A stretch of DNA of 36,104 nucleotides from Pilibacter termitis (GCF_900167335.1 NZ_FUXI01000006.1:1-36104); one strand, 5' to 3'; shown: positions 14,356-22,795, counted from the first letter of the stretch. The notes: generated by a model not told the origin, from the letters alone. Made by a program: numbers and translations.

Positions 14356-17034
14356 TTGAACTATGTAAAAAATTTTTCATTGAACAATGAAAGGCTTGCT
14401 TATTTTTCTTTAAAAGATGTCGCAAGTCGCTATGAGGTAGAGTTGAAACATTTGCCTTATGCAATCCGTGTTTTGTTAGAAAGTGCTTTGACACATCAAG
14501 GGAGTGTGAGTTTTCCAGAGGAGGTAATCGAACGCATTGCCAAGTGGGAAAATGGGAGCGAACAAGAAGTACCGTTTCTTCCAAGTCGTGTTGTCTTGCA
14601 AGATTTCACAGGCGTGCCAGCAGTTGTAGATTTGGCAAGTATGCGTGAGGCGGTTGAAAAACTTGGCGGTGCCGCACAAAGTATTAATCCAGAGATTCCA
14701 GTAGATTTGATTATTGACCACTCGGTACAAGTAGATGATTATGCTCATGCTTATTCCCTGCAAAAAAATGCTGAAAAAGAATTTGAACGCAACAGAGAAC
14801 GATATGAGTTTTTAAAATGGGCAGAAGGAACATTTGATAATTTCCGTATTATTCCGCCAGCGACAGGGATTATTCATCAGGTAAATTTGGAGTATTTGTC
14901 GCAAGTGGTCGTGAAAAAAGAAATTTCCGAGCAAACCTTTGTGCATTGTGACACACTTGTTGGAACAGATTCGCATACGACAATGATTAATGCTCTTGGT
15001 GTACTCGGCTGGGGTGTTGGTGGAATTGAGGCGGAGGCTGGAATGCTTGGTGAAGCATCATTTTTCACAATGCCAGAAGTGATTGGCGTAAAATTGGAAG
15101 GTGTGCTAAAAAATGGTGCGAACGCAACCGATTTAGCCCTTGCCGTTACTGAAAAATTGCGTAAGGAAAATGTTGTCGGGAAATTTGTGGAGTATTTTGG
15201 TGAAGGCTATGAAAAACTAAGCATTGCGGATAGGGCGACAATTGCCAATATGGCACCAGAATACGGTGCAACGTGTGGATTTTGCCCGATTGACGAGAGG
15301 ACACTTGATTACTTACGCTTGAGTGGCCGAACGAGCGAAACAGTTGCCCTTGTGGAAAGTTATGCAAAAGAAAATCACCTTTTCTATGACGGAGATGTTG
15401 TGCCACATTATACAAAAGTCATCAGTATTTCTCTTGATGAAATTTCACCAAGTTTGGCGGGACCGAAACGTCCGCAAGATAGAGTAGAGCTTTCAAATTT
15501 GAAAACGAGCTTTGAAGAGGCAGTGGTTGCTCCAACAAATAAAGGTGGTTTTGCAAAAGAGGCAGCTGAGTTAGAAAAATCAACACAATTTGCCGTGGAA
15601 AATGAAACAATCGAGATGAAAACAGGCGACATTGCGATTGCAGCCATTACAAGCTGTACCAACACAAGCAATCCGTCTTTAATGCTCTCAGCAGGACTTC
15701 TGGCGAAAAAAGCCGTAGAACTAGGGCTTAGCGTTCCTAAATTTGTCAAGACTTCCCTTGCTCCCGGTTCAAAAGTCGTAACAGGTTATTTGGAAAAAGC
15801 AGGACTCATGCCTTATTTGGAAAAACTAGGGTTTGATGTAGTGGGATATGGTTGCACAACGTGTATCGGAAATTCTGGTCCATTAAAACCAGAAATTGAA
15901 CAAGCAATTTCCAAGAGTAATCTACTAGCTGCAAGTGTGTTGAGTGGCAACCGTAATTTTGAGGGGCGTATTCATCCGCTCGTGCAAGCGAATTTCCTTG
16001 CCTCACCACCTCTTGTAGTAGCGTATGCTCTTGCAGGCACGGTTAGAAAAGACTTGACGAGAGAACCTGTCGGCATTGCTAGTGACGGAAAAGAGATTTT
16101 CTTGAGTGATTTATTACCAAAAACGGAAGAAATCGAGCAATATATCAAAGAATTTGTCACGCCAGAAGTGTTCCAAGAATTTTACGCTGATGTATTTTCT
16201 GCAAACGAGGAGTGGAACAAAATCGAATGTGCGGAATCTGCCACGTATCATTGGCAAGAAGATTCTACTTATATTCAAAACCCTCCTTATTTTGACGGAG
16301 GAACAAGTGAAAATGCTCCACTTCAAAACTTGCGTGTTTTGGCGAAATTTGGCGACAGTGTAACGACAGACCACATTTCTCCAGCAGGAAGTATTGCACT
16401 GAAAAGTCCAGCAGGTGTGTATTTAGCCGAGCATGACGTTGAGGCGAAAGATTTCAATTCCTACGGAGCAAGACGTGGAAATCATGAAGTGATGATGCGT
16501 GGTACGTTTGGGAATATCCGGATAAAGAATCTGTTGACGCCAGAAGTTGAAGGTGGCGTGAGCAAGCATTTCCCAACGGGCGAAGTGTTGCCGATTTATG
16601 ATGTGGCGATGAAATACAAGGCAGAAAATACAGGATTAATCGTTTTGGCAGGTCGTGACTACGGTATGGGTAGTAGTCGAGATTGGGCGGCGAAAGGCAC
16701 GAATTTGCTCGGAGTAAAAGCTGTTATTGCAGAGAGTTTTGAGCGTATTCACCGCAGCAATCTTGTGATGATGGGTATTTTACCGCTCGAATTTTTGGCA
16801 AATGAAAATGCTGAAACGCTTGGTTTAACAGGGGAAGAAACATTTGAGCTTGTTTTGCCGAAAGAAATTGGTATCCATGAAAAAATCACGGTAAAAGCAA
16901 CAAAATCAAACGGAGAAGTGATTGAATTTCAAGCGATTGTCCGGTTTGACTCTGAGGCGGATAAGATTTATTACAAGGAAAATGGTATTTTGCCAATGGT
17001 TGTCAGCAAAAAAGTGCAACAAGTGGTACACTAA
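14356..17034 (+). CDS. acnA: Aconitate hydratase
   Basis: Interconverts citrate and isocitrate with a 4Fe-4S cluster, in the cytoplasm. The three cluster Cys are visible in SCTNTSNPS and GCTTCIGNSG. AcnA-type swivelling-domain motifs (GRDYGMGSSRDWAAKG) are near the C terminus. I start the protein at TTG 14356 (892 residues, the normal length), 7 bases after AAAGGAGG. The longer frame to 14311 runs into the repeat element. icd follows after 30 bases, so the pair makes 2-oxoglutarate from citrate. No citrate synthase gene is next to them. Confidence 0.95.
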   Translation: MNYVKNFSLNNERLAYFSLKDVASRYEVELKHLPYAIRVLLESALTHQGSVSFPEEVIERIAKWENGSEQEVPFLPSRVVLQDFTGVPAVVDLASMREAVEKLGGAAQSINPEIPVDLIIDHSVQVDDYAHAYSLQKNAEKEFERNRERYEFLKWAEGTFDNFRIIPPATGIIHQVNLEYLSQVVVKKEISEQTFVHCDTLVGTDSHTTMINALGVLGWGVGGIEAEAGMLGEASFFTMPEVIGVKLEGVLKNGANATDLALAVTEKLRKENVVGKFVEYFGEGYEKLSIADRATIANMAPEYGATCGFCPIDERTLDYLRLSGRTSETVALVESYAKENHLFYDGDVVPHYTKVISISLDEISPSLAGPKRPQDRVELSNLKTSFEEAVVAPTNKGGFAKEAAELEKSTQFAVENETIEMKTGDIAIAAITSCTNTSNPSLMLSAGLLAKKAVELGLSVPKFVKTSLAPGSKVVTGYLEKAGLMPYLEKLGFDVVGYGCTTCIGNSGPLKPEIEQAISKSNLLAASVLSGNRNFEGRIHPLVQANFLASPPLVVAYALAGTVRKDLTREPVGIASDGKEIFLSDLLPKTEEIEQYIKEFVTPEVFQEFYADVFSANEEWNKIECAESATYHWQEDSTYIQNPPYFDGGTSENAPLQNLRVLAKFGDSVTTDHISPAGSIALKSPAGVYLAEHDVEAKDFNSYGARRGNHEVMMRGTFGNIRIKNLLTPEVEGGVSKHFPTGEVLPIYDVAMKYKAENTGLIVLAGRDYGMGSSRDWAAKGTNLLGVKAVIAESFERIHRSNLVMMGILPLEFLANENAETLGLTGEETFELVLPKEIGIHEKITVKATKSNGEVIEFQAIVRFDSEADKIYYKENGILPMVVSKKVQQVVH

Positions 17035-17064
17035 AAAATAAAAAGAAAAACAGAGGATAATTAA

Positions 17065-18327
17065 ATGGCAGAAAAAATTAAGCTAGAAAATGGAAAAGTC
17101 GTGACACCGAATGAGCCAATTATTCCGTTTATTATTGGCGATGGAATTGGCCCAGATATTTGGCAAGCAGCAAGTTTTGTATTTGATAAGGCAGTAGAAA
17201 AATGCTACGGTGGCAAGAAAAAAATTGCATGGCGTGAAGTGTATGCGGGCGAAAAAGCATTTGATTTAACAGGTGATTGGTTGCCAGAAGAAACGCTTGA
17301 GGTGATTCGTGAGCATTTAATTGCGATAAAAGGCCCACTTACGACACCGATTGGTGAAGGATTCCGTTCGCTCAATGTGGCACTTCGACAAGAACTTGAT
17401 TTATACACTTGTCTTCGTCCTGTTCGTTATTTTAACGGAGTACCAAGTCCTGTCAAACGTCCAGAGGACGTAGATATTACGATTTTCCGAGAAAATACGG
17501 AGGATATTTATGCAGGAATTGAATACGCACAAGGAACAGAAGAGGTAGAAAAACTCATTGAATTTCTTCAAAACGAAATGGGTGTGAGTAAAATTCGTTT
17601 CCCAGAAACAAGTGCGATTGGGATAAAGCCAGTTTCAAAAGAGGGGACAGAGCGTTTAGTCCGTGCGGCAATTGAATATGCAAAAGAGAAAAAATTGCCA
17701 AGCGTAACGTTTGTTCACAAAGGAAATATTATGAAATTCACTGAGGGTGCGTTCAAAAAATGGGGGTATAATCTTGCAGAGAAAGAATTTGCAGAAGATG
17801 TATTCACATGGCAGCAGTATGACGAAATCAAAGCTCGTGAGGGTGAAGAAGTTGCAGAAAAGAAACAAGCTGAGGCTCTTGCAAGCGGGAAAATTCTCGT
17901 GAAAGATGTTATTGCAGACATTTTCCTTCAACAAATTTTGACACGTCCGAAAAGTTTTGATGTAGTAGCGACACTAAATCTAAATGGCGATTACGCAAGT
18001 GATGCACTTGCTGCCCAAGTTGGTGGGATTGGTATTGCTCCGGGTGCGAATATTAATTATGAAACAGGACACGCAATTTTCGAGGCAACACATGGCACGG
18101 CTCCAAAATACGCAGGTTTAAACAAAGTCAATCCTTCAAGTGTTATCCTAAGTGGTGTGATGATGTTTGAACACCTAGGCTGGCAAGAAGTTGCTGATTG
18201 CATTATCACGGCTCTTGAGAAAACAATCAATGAAAAAACTGTTACCTATGATTTCGCTCGTTTGATGAGCGGAGCAACAGAAGTCAAAACTAGCGAATTT
18301 GCGGAATTAGTTGTGGGGAATATGTAA
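17065..18327 (+). CDS. icd: Isocitrate dehydrogenase, NADP-dependent
   Basis: Oxidative decarboxylation of isocitrate to 2-oxoglutarate in the cytoplasm. 420 residues, the length of the bacterial homodimeric enzyme. It shows [12 protein letters not shown] at the N terminus, the substrate motif [20 protein letters not shown] (the phosphorylatable Ser of the E. coli enzyme lies here), and [16 protein letters not shown]. The Lys-Tyr in that last motif marks NADP preference. AGAGGA precedes the ATG. It is cotranscribed with acnA. Confidence 0.96.
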   Translation: MAEKIKLENGKVVTPNEPIIPFIIGDGIGPDIWQAASFVFDKAVEKCYGGKKKIAWREVYAGEKAFDLTGDWLPEETLEVIREHLIAIKGPLTTPIGEGFRSLNVALRQELDLYTCLRPVRYFNGVPSPVKRPEDVDITIFRENTEDIYAGIEYAQGTEEVEKLIEFLQNEMGVSKIRFPETSAIGIKPVSKEGTERLVRAAIEYAKEKKLPSVTFVHKGNIMKFTEGAFKKWGYNLAEKEFAEDVFTWQQYDEIKAREGEEVAEKKQAEALASGKILVKDVIADIFLQQILTRPKSFDVVATLNLNGDYASDALAAQVGGIGIAPGANINYETGHAIFEATHGTAPKYAGLNKVNPSSVILSGVMMFEHLGWQEVADCIITALEKTINEKTVTYDFARLMSGATEVKTSEFAELVVGNM

Positions 18328-18350
18328 ATTACATTTAATGGGGGATCTAA

Positions 18351-18782
18351 ATGGAAAAAAATATTTTTTCAGAACGTTTAAGTTTAGCATTAAAAGAAAG
18401 AAATCTAAATCAAGCTGAATTATCTAAAAGAACAGGTTTTTCTTCGTCTCAAATAAATCACTGGGTAAAAGGAAAATACGAAGCAAAGCAAGATAAGATA
18501 TATAGAATTTCTCTTGTTTTAGATGTTAACCCTGCTTGGTTAATGGGTTTTGATGTTCCTATGGAATTGGGAGGAGAAAAAGAAAGTATAGACATAGGCG
18601 AAAGAAAAATATTTCCGTATCGTTCAATAGATTTACAAGAATTATTTCAATCTGGTGCAGAAATACGTTTCTCAAGTTATATTCTTACTAAGAAACAAGT
18701 AAGACAACTTAGAAAAGTTCTATACGCTGTATTTTCAGAGGACTTACCAATTATTCCGCCAAAAGATTGGGATGTTATGTAG
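18351..18782 (+). CDS. XRE-family (phage repressor-type) HTH protein
   Basis: 143 residues. Residues 8-65 are a helix-turn-helix of the CI/Cro type (LNQAELSKRTGFSSSQINHW) followed by the common NPAWLMGFD. The C-terminal half has no Ser-Lys peptidase motif, so it should not be cleaved like CI. GGGGGAT stands before the ATG. It lies 23 bases after icd in the same direction and converges with the microcin C-like operon. It could be a prophage remnant or a local regulator. The target is unknown. Confidence 0.8.
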   Translation: MEKNIFSERLSLALKERNLNQAELSKRTGFSSSQINHWVKGKYEAKQDKIYRISLVLDVNPAWLMGFDVPMELGGEKESIDIGERKIFPYRSIDLQELFQSGAEIRFSSYILTKKQVRQLRKVLYAVFSEDLPIIPPKDWDVM

Positions 18783-18784
18783 TT

Positions 18785-18806
18785 GAGTTTTTAGAGGTAC
18801 CCTTAA
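18785..18806. repeat. MITE-like repeat, solo end
   Basis: GAGTTTTTAGAGGTACCCTTAA, directly after the stop codon of the HTH gene. It is the same end as at 21781-21800. Confidence 0.6.
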
Positions 18807-18815
18807 ATACGAATG

Positions 18816-18869
18816 AGCCAATACCTCAACTTACACTCTTGTATTTTTAGAGTGTGTGAGGTATTGGCT
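18816..18869. terminator. Terminator between the HTH gene and the exporter gene
   Basis: AGCCAATACCTCA (18816-18828) pairs perfectly with TGAGGTATTGGCT (18857-18869), with ACACTC/GAGTGT inside. AATTTTTTTC follows on the plus side. The genes on both sides converge on it. Confidence 0.85.
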
Positions 18870-18890
18870 TGGTTGTGTTAATTTTTTTCT

Positions 18891-20075
18891 TCATGACCGC
18901 TTACTTCTATTACTTGTAATTACATACATTGTTAGCAGAAAAGATAGAATAAAATACGATATAATGATTGTTTCGACACTAAAATAGTTTAGCCCTAGAC
19001 TAATAGAGAGCAGTACAATAATTGAACTGATTCTACTTATCGTTGATTTTAAAGAAACGAGCGATGATATATAAGTCGATCTGACTTCTTTGTTGAAAGA
19101 ATATTCCACGAAATACTCGAAAACAAAGAATAGAAAAATATAGACAATATAAGCTGCGTTATACATAAAAGAAATTTTCGATAGCAAAAGAAGAGGAATG
19201 AACGCAACAATTGAAAACAACATCATTTTCTTTTGCGAAAAAAGGATGTTTAATTTATTTACAGGCATGGAGTAGGATATTATCGAAACGATTTGGAAAA
19301 TTAGGTAGTAGAGTGTAAAAAAATTAGAATCGACCTTTTTGTATAATAAAAATGGTTGCCAGAGCTGATAATGTGATTGGAAAAATAATTGACCAAACAA
19401 ACTAAGAAATATAAGTTTTCTAAGATATTTATTACTTTTAAACTCTCGGATACTCTCCGTTAATTGAGAAATAACATTATTATTACTCTGATTTCCAAAA
19501 TTCATTTCGTTATCAATTTTATAGTATTTCCAACAAACAAACACGCCGATTAGTACAAAAACTATACCAATAATGTATATCTTTTCCCCAATAAAATGAT
19601 AACAAAAACCACCTATTACACTCCCAATGATAAGTGCAAAAGTTGTAACATTTTTGTCGATAGATATAAATTTATCAATCATTCCTTTTCTTTGTGCCTT
19701 TATTTCTAAAATGATTTGAGAATCAATTGTCCCGCTATCCAACGCTGCTGCTACTCCATAGATTATCCATGCCAAGCACATCATATAAAAGCTATTACTA
19801 AATAATATAATGGAAAACATTAGCACTAAAAGCAACTTAGATGTGATAAATAATTTTTTTCTTGACCATAAATCTGCAATGACTCCACTAGGAACCTCAG
19901 AGAAAACAATCGCAATACTGTAAAATGCTTGAATAACCATAATCTGAGAGATAGAGATGCCTTTTTTTAGCAAAAGAACGGTTAGTACAGCATGCGGTAA
20001 AGAATAAGCCATAGTGATGAAAAAAACTGTTATTAGATAGCTTAACACGTTTTTTTGATTGAGTATTTTTATCAT
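18891..20075 (-). CDS. mccC: MFS exporter of the microcin C-like peptide-nucleotide (MccC type)
   Basis: 394 residues with about 12 membrane segments. The loop between helices 2 and 3 reads EVPSGVIADLWSRKK, the MFS signature. Its ATG overlaps the mccB stop (ATGA), so the two are translated together. In known microcin C clusters the gene after mccB is an MFS pump that exports the peptidyl-adenylate and gives part of the self-protection; E. coli MccC is of similar length. The assignment rests mainly on this context, since MFS proteins look alike. No MccE or MccF immunity gene follows. Confidence 0.85.
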   Translation of the reverse strand: MIKILNQKNVLSYLITVFFITMAYSLPHAVLTVLLLKKGISISQIMVIQAFYSIAIVFSEVPSGVIADLWSRKKLFITSKLLLVLMFSIILFSNSFYMMCLAWIIYGVAAALDSGTIDSQIILEIKAQRKGMIDKFISIDKNVTTFALIIGSVIGGFCYHFIGEKIYIIGIVFVLIGVFVCWKYYKIDNEMNFGNQSNNNVISQLTESIREFKSNKYLRKLIFLSLFGQLFFQSHYQLWQPFLLYKKVDSNFFTLYYLIFQIVSIISYSMPVNKLNILFSQKKMMLFSIVAFIPLLLLSKISFMYNAAYIVYIFLFFVFEYFVEYSFNKEVRSTYISSLVSLKSTISRISSIIVLLSISLGLNYFSVETIIISYFILSFLLTMYVITSNRSKRS

Positions 20076-21133
20076 TGTTCACCACAATATTGACAAGTTT
20101 CATCTATACTGGAAGATAAGCTATACATTTCAAATGTTGAACTATTGACACCTATTCTTTTATTTACTGATTTAACTTGTTGAAAATTCCCTGCTATATA
20201 TTGAACAATGTCGGACATTGCTAAACTTGCAGATAAAGCATTATTACTAAATACTGATGGGGCAGAATTCATATCATTAATTTGCTTGATTTTATATTCT
20301 ATATCGTTTTCGTCTCCTATTGTACTTTCATCCAAAGAAAAAGCATTGTGACAATATGGGCAACATGATATTTTGGGAATATAAAATGGACCAATCAATG
20401 AAATATCATTCAAGTAACCAATGTTTATAAATGGTACATTTTTCTTGCAAAAACTTTTTGAAATCCCTTGAACTGCAAGAGTAGAGTCTGCGGACAAAAT
20501 ACCTATACAATTATTATGTCCATACTTTCTAATTAACTCGTCTCCAATACGTGAATCCACCCATTCAGTACGAACGTCAATAGATAGTGAAGGATTTCGT
20601 TTTTTTAATTCGCGTTTTATAACTGTTGCTTTAAATTCACCAATATCATTATTTGAAAATAAAAATTGTCTATTTAAATTACTTCTTTCAATTTTCTCCC
20701 CGTCAATTAATACAATCTTTTTCGGTGAAAACGTCGATAGAGCGAAAGCCATAAAATTCCCTATTCCACCACATCCCAGAATTATAAATGTAGTATCTTT
20801 AAAATCATTAATTGCCATATTTGCGTTTTCAACAACTAATTCAAGATAAAGTTCATTCTTAAATGACATTTCATCTTTTTTATGAAATATGTTTTGGTTG
20901 CTTGTAATTAATTTATGATCTAAAAGTTTTTGCAATTCTTTTTCAGATAAATTATTTTTTCTTAAAAAATCAGTAACTTCTTCATATTCTCTTTCTTTTG
21001 TTAGATATTGCAAAATGTCGACGGAATTTTTAAATTCATCTGAAGTTGTAAAGTATTGTTTGGTTCCTACTCCAATGATATTATCCGTAGAAGTTTTAAC
21101 CAATTGTGCGGTTAAATTAGTTTTTAATTTCAT
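20072..21133 (-). CDS. mccB: Microcin C-type adenylyltransferase (ThiF/E1-like)
   Basis: 353 residues, against 350 for E. coli MccB. It uses ATP to join AMP by a P-N bond to the C-terminal Asn of a short peptide. Residues 1-90 form the N-terminal peptide-clamp region. The Rossmann ATP site is ILGCGGIGN (118-126), followed by VLIDGEKIERSNLNRQ with R155. The Zn ligands are C258/C261 (CPYC) and C347/C350 (CQYC). From memory, stretches like INIGYLNDISLIGPFYIP and VNKRIG follow MccB closely rather than MoeB or ThiF. AAAGGAG stands 5 bases before the ATG. It lies 292 bases after the heptapeptide gene and overlaps mccC by 4 bases. Confidence 0.93.
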   Translation of the reverse strand: MKLKTNLTAQLVKTSTDNIIGVGTKQYFTTSDEFKNSVDILQYLTKEREYEEVTDFLRKNNLSEKELQKLLDHKLITSNQNIFHKKDEMSFKNELYLELVVENANMAINDFKDTTFIILGCGGIGNFMAFALSTFSPKKIVLIDGEKIERSNLNRQFLFSNNDIGEFKATVIKRELKKRNPSLSIDVRTEWVDSRIGDELIRKYGHNNCIGILSADSTLAVQGISKSFCKKNVPFINIGYLNDISLIGPFYIPKISCCPYCHNAFSLDESTIGDENDIEYKIKQINDMNSAPSVFSNNALSASLAMSDIVQYIAGNFQQVKSVNKRIGVNSSTFEMYSLSSSIDETCQYCGEQ

Positions 21134-21231
21134 ACTATCTCCTTTCTGTGTCTCATGAAGTAATCTCTTAAAACTTAAACTAAGCTATTACCTCGTTCAA
21201 CCGAGTGCAGTCTCGAGTGTTTTTTTACAAT

Positions 21232-21262
21232 AAGAAACCTACCTAAGAACAGTAGGTTTCTT
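21232..21262 (-). other. Stable hairpin between mccA and mccB
   Basis: AAGAAACCTAC and GTAGGTTTCTT pair perfectly over 11 bp around a 9-base loop. A second stem, GAATCC/GGATTC, lies at 21275-21295. Neither is followed by a T run on the minus strand. In E. coli microcin C a hairpin in the same place makes short, abundant mccA RNA and less mccB; this may do the same. Confidence 0.55.
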
Positions 21263-21425
21263 AAAATAAATACTGAATCCTAGTTATCTGGATTCTTACA
21301 GTAAGGATGGAACGAAAATTAGTGATAATATAGTTGGATAGAATCCATAAAAAAGATTCCATGCAATTAATTATCTCTAAAATTAGTTAGAATCTACGAA
21401 TTTAGTAATTTCCGTTCTCCTCTTC

Positions 21426-21449
21426 TTAATTGCGTAATGGTCCTGCCAT
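21426..21449 (-). CDS. mccA: Heptapeptide precursor of a microcin C-like compound
   Basis: ATG-GCA-GGA-CCA-TTA-CGC-AAT-TAA encodes MAGPLRN. GAGGTG lies 7 bases before the ATG, a near-ideal ribosome binding site. Known MccA peptides are often seven residues (E. coli MRTGNAN; H. pylori and L. johnsonii also heptapeptides) and end in Asn, the residue that MccB modifies. This ORF has both features, is on the same strand and stands next upstream of mccB. The sequence MAGPLRN is not one I recall. After uptake and proteolysis by a target cell, such compounds release a non-hydrolysable aspartyl-adenylate analogue that blocks aspartyl-tRNA synthetase. Confidence 0.85.
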   Translation of the reverse strand: MAGPLRN

Positions 21450-21507
21450 GAGAAATCACCTCTTTCAATTTCATTTATGCAAAACAATTATTTGCTTTAC
21501 AAGTTCG

Positions 21508-21513
21508 AGTATA
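21508..21513 (-). promoter_or_regulatory. Possible -10 box of the mcc operon
   Basis: TATACT on the minus strand, about 58 bases before the mccA start, inside the small palindrome GAGTTATACTC. It is bracketed by TTTGCTTT and AAAGCAAA, an 8-bp inverted repeat at 21490-21524 that could be an operator. No good -35 is seen, which suits an activator-controlled promoter. Confidence 0.4.
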
Positions 21514-21559
21514 ACTCAAAAAGCAAAACAGCAGAAAATATTATCATATATGAAAATCA

Positions 21560-21801
21560 TTAAGGTCACCTCTAAAAACTCGCACTTATCCTAAATTGCT
21601 AGTTTTCCGATTTTCTTCGTCAGTTTCCTTGACCTTGTCTAGCTACGAGAAGCAGAAGTTTGGTCGCTGTTCGCAAAGCCTCCTGAAGATCTGCTTCAGG
21701 CAAGTAAATGGCATAGCTCACTACGACAAACTTCTAAACGCTCCTCTTCGCTTTTCCTTGTCTAGCTACGAGGAGCAGGACTTTTTAGAGGTACCCTTAA
21801 C
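21560..21801. repeat. MITE-like element with a hairpin repeat nested in it
   Basis: The left end TTAAGGTCACCTCTAAAAACTC and GCTAGTTTTCCGATTTTC match the full copy at 24660. The right end CTTTTTAGAGGTACCCTTAAC closes it. Between them lies the hairpin repeat (21633-21780). The element separates the second rgg from mccA, and its right end supplies the last codons and stop of the rgg frame. Confidence 0.6.
21633..21780 (-). repeat. Hairpin repeat, minus orientation
   Basis: One whole unit (21633-21754) with outer arms AGAAGTTTG and CAAACTTCT, central CTGAAG/CTTCAG, and tail TTCTCGTAGCTAGACAAGG, plus the tail of another unit (21755-21780, CTCCTCGTAGCTAGACA on the minus strand). Confidence 0.7.
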
Positions 21802-22642
21802 AATTTCATCGAAATCTTTTTTATAATTTTGTGCTAAATTGGAACATCCTGTGATTTCAAATACTTTAATTGCATCTAGCATTTGAGTTTTTCCAACTTC
21901 TTGTTCTCCACAATAGAAATCAACAGCTCCTGAAGTGAAAAGAAACACCGTTTTTTCATAAATTTCTTGCTCATTCGACAACAATTCTTTCACAATTTCA
22001 CGAAAATATTTTGCATATCGCATATTACGATTTTCAAGGAAAACGGTAATGGAATTAAGCAATATGCGAATAATTAATCTTCTATTTTTTGGAATAACTT
22101 TATAAAATGAAGTCCGAGATAACAAGTCCTTTGATAATGAGAGTATCATTTCTACATTAAATGTTGCCATTGAGTTTAGATATAATAGTAATTGATAAAC
22201 TCCCCACTCTTCTATCGAAAAAAGATAAGTTGAAATCTTTTGTTTTTCCTCTTCAGATAGAGCATATTCTTTCACTCTTTCTCCTAATAAAGATTTTATC
22301 ATTAGGCAATTCATTTCTTGGTAAATAGTTTTCCTTTTCTTTTCTTCTTTTAAAAGTAAGTGAATCATTCCTGAGTCATTTTTTTTGCATATACAAAGAT
22401 GAAAGTTCTTGAAATACTTGGAAAAACTGATTAAGTTTATACCCTTGTGCTACGAGTTCAAACTCTTCGATTGTGATTCCTATCCTTTCAATAATAAAAT
22501 AGAATTTCGATAACGTAATTTCACTTTCTCCACGTTCAAATTTAGAAAGTTGTGCAATAGACATCTCTGTGCCTACCACGCTTTTCATTGACAAGTTTCT
22601 ACTTTCTCTAAGTTCTCTAAAAAGTTCGCCTAAATTTTCCAT
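21766..22642 (-). pseudogene. Second Rgg-family regulator, split by one base in an A8 tract
   Basis: The first frame (22376-22642, 88 codons) starts MENLGELFRELRESRNLSMK and holds the XRE helix-turn-helix (MSIAQLSKFERGESEITLS). It ends at TGA directly after eight A (CAAAAAAAATGA). The frame 21766-22368 carries the helical Rgg C-terminal domain for 200 codons. Removing one A joins them (MQKNDSGMIHLLLK) into about 290 residues, full Rgg length. The last nine or so residues are encoded by the MITE end. GAGGAGG stands 5 bases before the ATG. It may be a true pseudogene, a phase-variable gene, or one rescued by polymerase slippage. It lies beside the mcc operon and is divergent from an 18-codon ORF. 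Confidence 0.75.
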
Positions 22643-22649
22643 TTCGTCC

Positions 22650-22732
22650 TCCTCGCTTTGTCTATCTATGAAGTGCTGAAGTCTGGAGGCTGTTCACCAC
22701 AGACTTCAAAACGCACTTCTACGCTTTTCTTT
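22650..22732 (-). repeat. Hairpin repeat, short copy before the second rgg
   Basis: On the minus strand GAAGTGC and TGAAGTCTG pair with CAGACTTCA and GCACTTC, and the tail ATAGATAGACAAAGCGAGGAGG ends in the ribosome binding site of the rgg gene. Confidence 0.65.
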
Positions 22733-22772
22733 ATTCTCATATATTTGAATTTTTTTATCCTAAATAATTTTT

Positions 22773-22795
22773 ATATTACAATATTCTTGTAATAT
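22773..22795. promoter_or_regulatory. Inverted repeat and divergent promoters between the second rgg and the 18-codon ORF
   Basis: ATATTAC (22773-22779), 9 bases, GTAATAT (22789-22795). TAATAT within the right arm or TACAAT in the left part can be the -10 for the plus-strand ORF, and TATAAA on the minus strand for rgg. The symmetry suits a dimeric regulator such as Rgg or ComR. Which box is used is not clear. Confidence 0.5.

Noticed and set aside
20072-21133. Calling the ThiF-like protein MoeB or ThiF (cofactor synthesis)
   Set aside because: No moa/thi genes are near, the N-terminal peptide-clamp region is present, a heptapeptide ending in Asn precedes it and an MFS pump follows.
21361-21363. 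Other ATG codons in the gap before mccB as longer precursors
   Set aside because: None has a ribosome binding site; only the 21449 start has GAGGTG at good spacing and ends in Asn.
22376-22642. Treating the 88-codon HTH frame as a complete small regulator
   Set aside because: The next frame carries the missing Rgg C-terminal domain at once, and removing one A of A8 joins them; a split gene is the better reading.
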